From an uncultured Alphaproteobacteria bacterium (GTDB lineage Bacteria; Pseudomonadota; Alphaproteobacteria; Rhizobiales; Ancalomicrobiaceae), in assembly GCA_937864925.1 (NCBI GenBank), contig CALMFH010000233.1, positions 1 through 35,213 on the forward strand: 35,213 bases of DNA. The letters are read 5' to 3'. Both the position numbers and the translations under genes were made by a program. The notes beneath the pieces were generated by a model. It saw only the letters and a list, made by a program, of their open reading frames with translations. It was not told where the DNA came from and did not search any database. This document shows, in pieces, positions 26,001 through 35,000 of this stretch (within the stretch, counting starts at the first letter, position 1; each line of letters opens with the position of its first letter).

Positions 26001-29000
26001 TCGGCGCCTTCGTCAACAACATCACCGTCGCCAACACCGAGACGGTCACCGGCGGCGCCTCCGCCGACACCGTCACCCTCTCCACCCAGACGACCGGTGC
26101 CTCCATCGATCTCGGCGGCGGCCTCGACCAACTGGTCCTCGGTGCCTTCGTCAACACGGTCACCGTCGCCAACACCGAGACGGTCACCGGCGGCGTCTCC
26201 GCCGACACCGTCGTCTGGTCGTCGCAGGCGACCGGCTCGATCGTCGATCTCGGCGGCGGCGCCGATCGCCTCGTCCTCGGCGCCTTCGTCAACACCGTCA
26301 CCACCTCCAACGTCGAGACCGTCACCGGCGGCGCCTCGAGCGACACCGTCACCTTCGGCCGCGCCGTCACCGGCGCCACGGTCGATCTCGGCGGCGGCGG
26401 CGACCGTCTCCTGTTCGCGGCCGGCGGCGCCACCGTCACCACCTCGAACGTCGAAACCGTCACCGGCGGTGCGGCCGTCGACGTGTTGACCATCGCGACG
26501 CAGGCCACCAACGTCGCCGTCGACCTGGCCGGCGGTGCCGACAGTCTGGTTCTCGGCGCCTTCAACAACACACTGTCGATCGCCAGCGTCGAGACCGTCA
26601 CCGGTGGTGCGTCGTCCGACTCGGTGACGTTCACGGCACAGGTCACCGGCACCTCCGTCGACCTCGCCGGCGGCAACGACAAGCTGACTCTCGGCGCCTT
26701 CGTCAACACCGTCACCGTCGCCAACGTCGAGACCGTCCTCGGCGGTGTCAGTGCCGACACCGTGGTGTTGTCGGCCGTCGCCTCCGGCGTCGTCGTCGAT
26801 CTGGGCACCGGTGCGGACAAGCTGACGCTCGGCGATTTCGCCAATTCGGTCACCGTTTCGAACGCCGAGACCCTGGTCGGCGGCTCGGTCGACGACATCG
26901 TCGTTCTCGGCACCGCCGCCACCGGTGCGGTCGTCGATCTCGGCGCCGGCGCCGACAGACTGACGCTCGCCGCCACCGGCGGCACCCTCACCGCCTCCGG
27001 GACCGAGACCATCGTCGGTTCCGGTACCGCCGACGTCGTCACCCTCGGCGCCCAGGCGACCGGCGCGACCATCAACCTCGGCACCGGCGTCGATCGGCTG
27101 ATCCTCGGCGCCTTCGTCAACACCGTCACGGTGTCGAACGTCGAGACCGTCAGCGGCGGTGCCTCCGCCGATACCGTCACCCTCGGTGCGGCGGCGACCA
27201 GCGGCACGATTTCGCTCGGCGGCGGTGCCGACCAGCTGATCCTCGCCGCGGCCGGGGCGACCGTCACGGCCGCCGACATCGAGACCGTCACCGGCGGTGG
27301 CGGCATCGATCTGATCAGCCTGTCGACCCAGGCGACCGGTACCACCGTCGACCTCGGCGCCGGCAACGACCGCCTGACCCTCGGTGCCTTCGCCAACACC
27401 CTCACCATCGCCAACGTCGAGACGCTCGTCGCTTCGGCGAGCTCGGATTCCGTCACCTATGCCACCGTTCTCACCGGATCGGTCGATCTCGGCGGCGGCG
27501 ACGACCGGCTGGCGCTCGGCGCTTTCGTCAACACCGCCACCGTCTTCAACGCGGAAACCATCGTCGGCGGCGTCTCCGCCGACACCGTGAGCCTCGCCAC
27601 TCAGGCGCGCGGCATCACCGTCGATCTGGGGACCGGCGACGACCGCCTCGTCCTCGGCGCCTTCGTCAACACCGTCACCGTCTCCGACGTCGAGACCGTC
27701 ACCGGTGGTTCGTCGAGCGATCTCGTCACCTTCGGGGCCGCCGTGACCGGCGCCACCGTCGATCTCGGGGCCGGCGACGACCGCCTCGTTCTCGGCGATT
27801 TCGCCAACACCGTCACCGTCTCCAACGTCGAGACCGTCACCGGTGGTACCGGCGGCGATTCCGTCCAGCTCTCCGGGCTCCTCACCGGCACGACCGTCGA
27901 CCTCGGCGCCGGCAGCGACACGTTGACCTTCGGTGCGGCACTGCAGACCATCACCGCCTCCGCCGTCGAGACCATCGTCGGCGGTGCTTCGGGTGACACG
28001 CTGGTGCTCGGCGGTGCATTCACCACCGGCAGCATCGACCTCGCCGGCGGCGACGACACCCTGCGTCTCGGCAACTTCGTCAACACCGCCACGGTCTCGC
28101 ATGTCGAGACCATCACCGGCGGCACCTCGACCGACACCCTCGTGCTCGGCGCCGTGACCACTGGCGCCACCATCGACCTCGGCGCCGGCAACGACACACT
28201 CACCTTCTCCGACGCGGCGACCGTCCAGATCACCAACGTCGAGACCATCACCGGCTCCGACGCCGACGATGCCGTCACCGTCTCGGGCCGGTTCGTCGGC
28301 ACCGCCGGCCTCGGCGACGCCGACGACACGCTGACGCTCGACGATGCGCTCAACACGCTCACCGTCACCGACGTCGAAACCCTCTTCGGCGGCGCCTCCG
28401 CCGACGTGGTCACGCTCGGCAACGCCGTGAGCGGCGCCACGATCAACCTCGGCGAGGGCGGCGACACGCTGGCCTTCGACGCCGCCGGTGCCACCGTGAC
28501 GGTGGCCGGTGTCGAGACCATCACCGGCGGCGCCGGCGACGATCTCGTCACCTATTTCGGCAACATGACCGACTCCGCCGTCGATCTCGGCGCCGGCGGC
28601 GACACCCTCGTGCTGCGCAGCGCCTCGACACTCACCATCTCGAACGTCGAGACCATCGTCGGCGGCGCCTCCGCCGACGCCGTCACCCTCGGCACCGCGG
28701 TCACCGGCGCCACCATCGATCTCGCTGCCGGCAACGACACGCTCACCCTCGGCGACTTCGTCAACACCGTGACGACGCTGAACGTCGAGACCATCGTCGG
28801 CGGCACCTCCGACGACACCGTGCGTCTCGGCGCGGCCATGACCGGCGCCACCATCGACCTCGCCGCCGGCGACGACACCCTGATCCTCGCCGCGGCCGGG
28901 GGCACCGTCACCCTGACCGGCGTGGAGACCATCATCGGCGGCGCCGCCGCCGACGACGTCGCCCTCGCCGAATCGGTCGAAGGCATGCTCGTCGACCTCG

Positions 29001-32000
29001 ATTCGGGGAACGACACGCTGCGCCTCGGCGACTTCGTCAACACCGTCACCGTCGTCAACGTCGAGACCGTGCTCGGCGGTGCCTCCGCCGACGACGTCGC
29101 TTTCGGCGGCGTGGTGACCGGCGGCAGCGTCGACCTCGGCGACGGCGACGACACCCTCACGTTCGACGCCGCCGGCGCAACGATCACCGTTTCCGACGTC
29201 GAGACAGTCACCGGCTCGGCCATCGCCGATCTCGTCACGCTCGGCGCGCAGTCCACCGGCGCGTCGTTGGATCTGGGTGCCGGTAGCGACCGTCTCGTCC
29301 TCGGCGACTTCGTCAACACCGTCACCGTCACAGACATCGAGAACATCACCGGCGGGGCGTCCGGCGACGAAGTCGTGTTGGCCTCTCAGGCCACCGATGT
29401 CGTCGTCGATCTGGGCGGCGGCATCGACCGACTGGTGCTCGGCAACTACACCAACACCGTGACCGTCTCCGGCGTCGAAACCATCACCGGCGGTACCGGT
29501 GACGACACCGCGTTCTTCTCCGGCCGGGTCTCGCGCACCACCGTCGACCTCGGCGCCGGTGACGACCTCGTCTATTTCGGCGATTGGACCAACACCGCGA
29601 CCGTCAACGACGCCGAGACGATCTTCGGCGGCATCAGCGCCGACATCGTCACGATCGGCACGCAGGCGACCGGCGTCATCGTCGACCTCGGCGGCGGCGG
29701 CGACCAGCTCACTCTGCGCGCCTTCGTCAATACCGTCACCGTGTTCAACGTCGAGACGGTCGCCGGCGGTGGGTCCGCCGACACCGTGGTACTCGGCTCC
29801 GCCGTCACCGGTGCCACAATTTCGCTGGGGAGCGGAAACGACAAGATCGTCTTCGACGACAGTGGCGCGACCGTCACCCTGTCGAGTGTCGAGACCGTCA
29901 CCGGCGGTGCGGCCGACGACATCGTCACCTTCGATGCTCAGGTCACCGCCGCCATCGTCGACCTCGGCGACGGCATCGACAGCCTCGCGCTTCCCGCCTT
30001 CGTCGACACGCTCACCGTCTCGAACGTCGAAGTGATCACCGGCGGGGCATCCGCCGACAGCGTCACCCTGGCGTCCCAGGCGACCGACACGACCATCGAT
30101 CTCGGCGCCGGCGCCGACAAGCTGGTGCTCGGCGACTTCGTCAACACCGTCACCCTGTCGAATGTCGAATCCGTCGTCGGCGGCGAATCCGCCGACGTGA
30201 TCGTGGCGGCGGCGCAGATCACCGGCGCCACCTTCGACCTCGGCGACGGTGACGACACCGTGACCCTCGCCGCGGCGGTGAACACGCTCACCATCGTCGA
30301 TGTCGAGACCGTCGTCGGCGGGTCCACCAACGACACCGTCGTGGTCGGAACGCAGGCGACCGGCATCGCCGTCGACCTCGGCGCGGGCCGCGACCGGCTC
30401 GTCCTCGGCGACTTCGTCAACACCGTCGTCGTCTCGGGCGTGGAGACCGTCACCGGCGGCGCCGACGACGACATCGTGACGCTGGGTGCCGCGACCACCG
30501 GCACCGTCCTCGCCCTCGGGGAGGGCGGCGACACGCTCGAATTCGGATCCGGTGGCGGCACCGTCACCGTCTCCGACATCGAGACCATCACCGGTGATGC
30601 CGGGGCCGACATCGTCACGCTCGCCACGGCGGTGACCAACGCCGCCATCGATCTCAACGGCGGCGGCGACAAGCTCGTCCTCGGCGACTTCGTCAACACC
30701 GTCACCGTCTCCGATGTGGAGACGGTCACCGGTGGTACCGCTGACGATACCGTCACTCTCGCCGGAACCATCACCGGAGCGACCATCGACCTCGGCGCCG
30801 CCGCCGACGCACTGACCCTCGCCACCGCCGGCTCGACCGTGACCATCACCAACGTCGAGACCGTCACCGGTGTCGGCGGTGACGACACCGTCGTGCTCGG
30901 CGCGCAGGCCGACGGGCTGACCATCGATCTCGGTAGCGGCGACAACACCCTGGTGTTCGGCGATTTCGTCAACACCCTGACGGTCTCCAACATGTCGGCC
31001 GTCACCGGCGGTTCGACCAACGACGACGTGACGTTCGCCACCGCTCTGACCGGCGGTCTCATCGATCTCGCCGCCGGCAACGACACGCTCACCCTCGGCG
31101 CCTTCGTCAACACCGTCACCGTCACCGGCGTCGAGACCCTGATCGGCGGGGCCTCGACCGACATCGTCACGCTGTCGACGCAGGCCACCGGCATCACCGT
31201 CGATCTCGGCGGCGGTGGTGACGCGCTCGTCCTCGGCGATTTCGCCAACACCCTCACCCTCGCCGGGGTCGAGACCATCACGGGCGGCGCCGACATCGAC
31301 CTCCTGACCGTCTCCGATCAGGTGACCGGCGCGACCATCGATCTCGGTGACGGCACCGACGCCGTGGCGCTCGGCGCCTTCGTCAACACCGTCACCCTCT
31401 CCGACGTCGAGACCATCACCGGCGGCGCTTCGAGCGACACCGTCAGTCTGTCCACGGCTTTCGAGACCGGTACGATCGATCTCGCCGGCGGCCTCGACAA
31501 GCTGACCCTGGGCGCGTTCCTCAACACCGCCACCGTCGCCGATGTCGAGACCGTCGTCGGCGGCGCCTCGGCCGACGTCGTGACCTTCTCGACCCAGGCG
31601 ACCGGAGCCACCATCGACCTCGCCGCCGAGGCCGACACGCTCGCCCTCGGCGCCTTCGTCAACACCGTCACGGTGTCGAACACCGAGACGATCACCGGCG
31701 GTTCGACCAACGACACCGTCACCCTCGCCACCCAGGCGACCGGATCGGTCGTCGATCTCGGTGCCGGCCGCGACACGCTGGTGCTCGGGGCCTTCGTCAA
31801 CACCGTCACCGTCTCCGCCGCCGAGACGATCACCGGCGGTTCGACCGACGACACGGTCACCTTCGGCGCCACCGTCACCGGTGCCGTGGTCGACCTCGGC
31901 ACCGGCGGCGACACCGTCACCTTCGCCGACACCGGCGCCACCGTGACGCTGTCGAACGTCGAAACCGTCGTCGGTTCGGCGATCGACGATCTCGTCACTC

Positions 32001-35000
32001 TCGCCGCCGCCACCACTCCGATGTCGGTCGACCTCGGCGCCGGCTCCGACCGGCTGGTGATCGGCGCCTTCGTCGGCACCGTCACCGCCTCCGACGTCGA
32101 GACCATCACCGGCGGAGCGTCCGCCGACACCGTGATCCTCGCCACTCAGGCGACGGGCACCACCGTCGACCTCGCCGGCGGCGGCGATACGCTGACCCTC
32201 GGCGACTTCGTCAACACCGTCACCGCGTCCAACATCGAGACCATCACCGGCGGCGACTCGAGCGACACCGTCACCCTGGCCACTCAGTCGACCGGCATCG
32301 CCGTCGATCTCGGTGACGACGCCGACAAACTGGTGCTCGGTGCCTTCATCAACACCATCACCGTCTCCGATGTCGAAACAGTGACCGGCGGTTCGACCAA
32401 CGACACCGTGATCCTCGCCGCACAGGCGACCGGGTCGGCGATCGATCTCGGTACCGGCCTCGACAAGCTGACCCTCGGCGCCTTCGTCAACACCGTCACC
32501 GTCTCCGGGACCGAAACCGTCACCGGCGGGTCGACCGACGACACGGTCGCGCTCTCGGGCGCGGTCACCGGTGGCACCTTCGATCTCGGCGGCGGCGACG
32601 ACACGCTGGTCTTCGCCGCGGCCGGTGCGACCGTCACGGTCACCGGCGTGGAGACCATCACGGCCTCGGCGGCGACCGATCGCGTCACCCTCGGCGATCA
32701 GGCGACCGGTGCGACCATCGATCTCGCCGGCGGCGCCGACACTCTGGTGCTCGGAGCCTTCGTCAACACCGCCACCGTTTCCGATGTCGAGACCATCACC
32801 GGCGGCGCTTCCGCCGACACCGTGATTCTCGCCACTCAGGCGACGGGGACCATCGTCGATCTCGCCGGCGGCACCGACGCATTGACACTCGGCGCCTTCG
32901 TCAACACCGTCACCGCCTCCAACGTCGAAACGCTCACCGGCGGCTCGACCAACGACACCGTCACCCTCGCCGCTCAGGCGACCGGAGTGACGATCGACCT
33001 CGGCGCCGGCCTCGACCGGCTGACGCTCGGCGCCACCGTCAACACCGTCACCGTCTCCAACATCGAGACGCTCACCGGTGGTTCGACCAACGACGCCGTC
33101 ACCCTCGCCGCTCAGGCGACCGGGTCGGTGATCGATCTCGGCACCGGCCTCGACCGGCTGACGCTCGGCGCCTTCGTCAACACCGTCACCGTCTCCAACG
33201 TCGAGACCGTCACCGGTGGTTCGACCAACGACACCGTCGTCTTCGGAGCCGCGGTCACCGGCGCGTCCGTCGACCTCGGCGCCGGCAACGACGCTCTGGT
33301 CTTCGCCGCGTCCGGCGCGACCGTCACCGTCTCCAACATCGAGACCGTCACCGGATCGACCGCCACCGACGCCCTCACCCTCGGCTCGCAGGCGACCGGT
33401 ATCACCGTCGATCTCGGCGCCGGTACCGATGCGTTGACCCTCGGGGCGTTCCTCAACACCGTCACCGTGTCGAACGTCGAGACCATCACCGGCGGGGCCT
33501 CCGCCGACCTGGTCACCTTCGGCGGCGCCGTCACCGGCGCGATCGTCGACCTCGCCGGCGGCAACGACAAGCTGACGCTGGCCGCGGCCGGCGCCACCGT
33601 CACCATCTCGAACGTCGAGACCCTGACCGGTGCCGGTGGCACCGACTCCATCACCCTTGCCACCCAGGCGACGGGTACGCAGTTCGATCTCGGCGCCGGC
33701 AGCGACGCGCTGACGCTCGGCGCCTTCGTCAACACCGCCACCGTTTCCAACATCGAAACGCTCACCGGCGGCTCGACCAACGACACCGTCACCCTCGCGG
33801 CTCAGGCGACCGGCGCGGCGATCGACCTCGGCGCCGGCCTCGACAGGCTGACGCTCGGCGCCTTCGTCAACACCGTCACCGTCTCCAACGTCGAAACGCT
33901 CACCGGCGGCTCGACCAACGACACGGTCACCCTGGCCACCCGTGTGACCAACGCGGCGATCGACCTCGGGGCGGGCAACGACACCCTGACGCTCGGTGCC
34001 TTCATCAACACCGTCACCGTGTCGAACGTCGAGACCCTCACCGGCGGTGTGTCCTCGGACACGGTGGCGCTCGGTGCCGCGGTCTCCGGCGCGACGATCG
34101 ACCTCGGCGCCGGCACCGACACCCTGACCTTCGCCGATACCGGCGCCACGGTCACCGTGTCGAACGTCGAAACCATCACCGGCGGTACCGCCGCCGACAA
34201 GGTGACGTTGGGTGGGCAGGCGCTCTCCGGCGCCATCGATCTCGCGTCCGGCGACGACACCCTCGTCCTCGGCGCCTACATCAACACCGTCACGGTGTCG
34301 AACGTCGAGACCCTCACCGGCGGGTCCACCGACGACACCGTCACCCTCGGGGCCCAGGCGACCGGCATCGCCCTCGATCTCGGCGCCGGCGGTGACAAGC
34401 TGATCCTCGGCGCCTTCGTCAACACGGTCACCGTGTCGAACGTCGAGACCCTCACCGGTGGATCCACCGACGACACCGTGACCCTCGGGGCCGCGGTCAC
34501 CGGCGCCACCATCGACCTCGCGGCCGGCAACGACACTCTGGTCTTCGCCTCCGCCGGTGCGACCGTCACCGTCTCCAACATCGAGACCGTCACCGGCTCG
34601 GCCGCGACCGACGTGGTCACCATCGGCAATCAGGCGACGGGTATCGCCGTCGATCTCGGTGGCGGGGCCGACGCCCTGGTCCTGCGCAACCAGGTCAACA
34701 CCGTCACCGTCTCCAACGTCGAGACCGTCACCGGCGGATCCTCGGCCGATACCGTCACCTTCGGCGGTGCCATCACCGGCGCCGCCGTCGACCTCGGCGT
34801 CGGCAACGACCGCCTGACGCTGGCCGCGGCCGGCGCCACCGTCACCGTCTCCAACGTCGAGACCCTCACCGGTGCCGGCGGCACCGACGTCGTCACCCTC
34901 GCCACCCAGGGAATCGGGACGGCGATTAACCTCGGTGGCGGCGCCGACGCGCTCGTCCTCGGAGCCTTCGTCAACACCCTGACGCTGTCCAACGTCGAGA

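Noticed and set aside
22988-28102. A minus-strand open frame of about 1700 codons opposite the giant gene, with several more of 100-550 codons up to 35172
   Set aside because: It mirrors the 138-bp period of the plus-strand repeats and arises because the codon use there leaves few stops on the other strand. The plus frame has a start, a ribosome binding site, a promoter-type box and a sensible RTX-like product.
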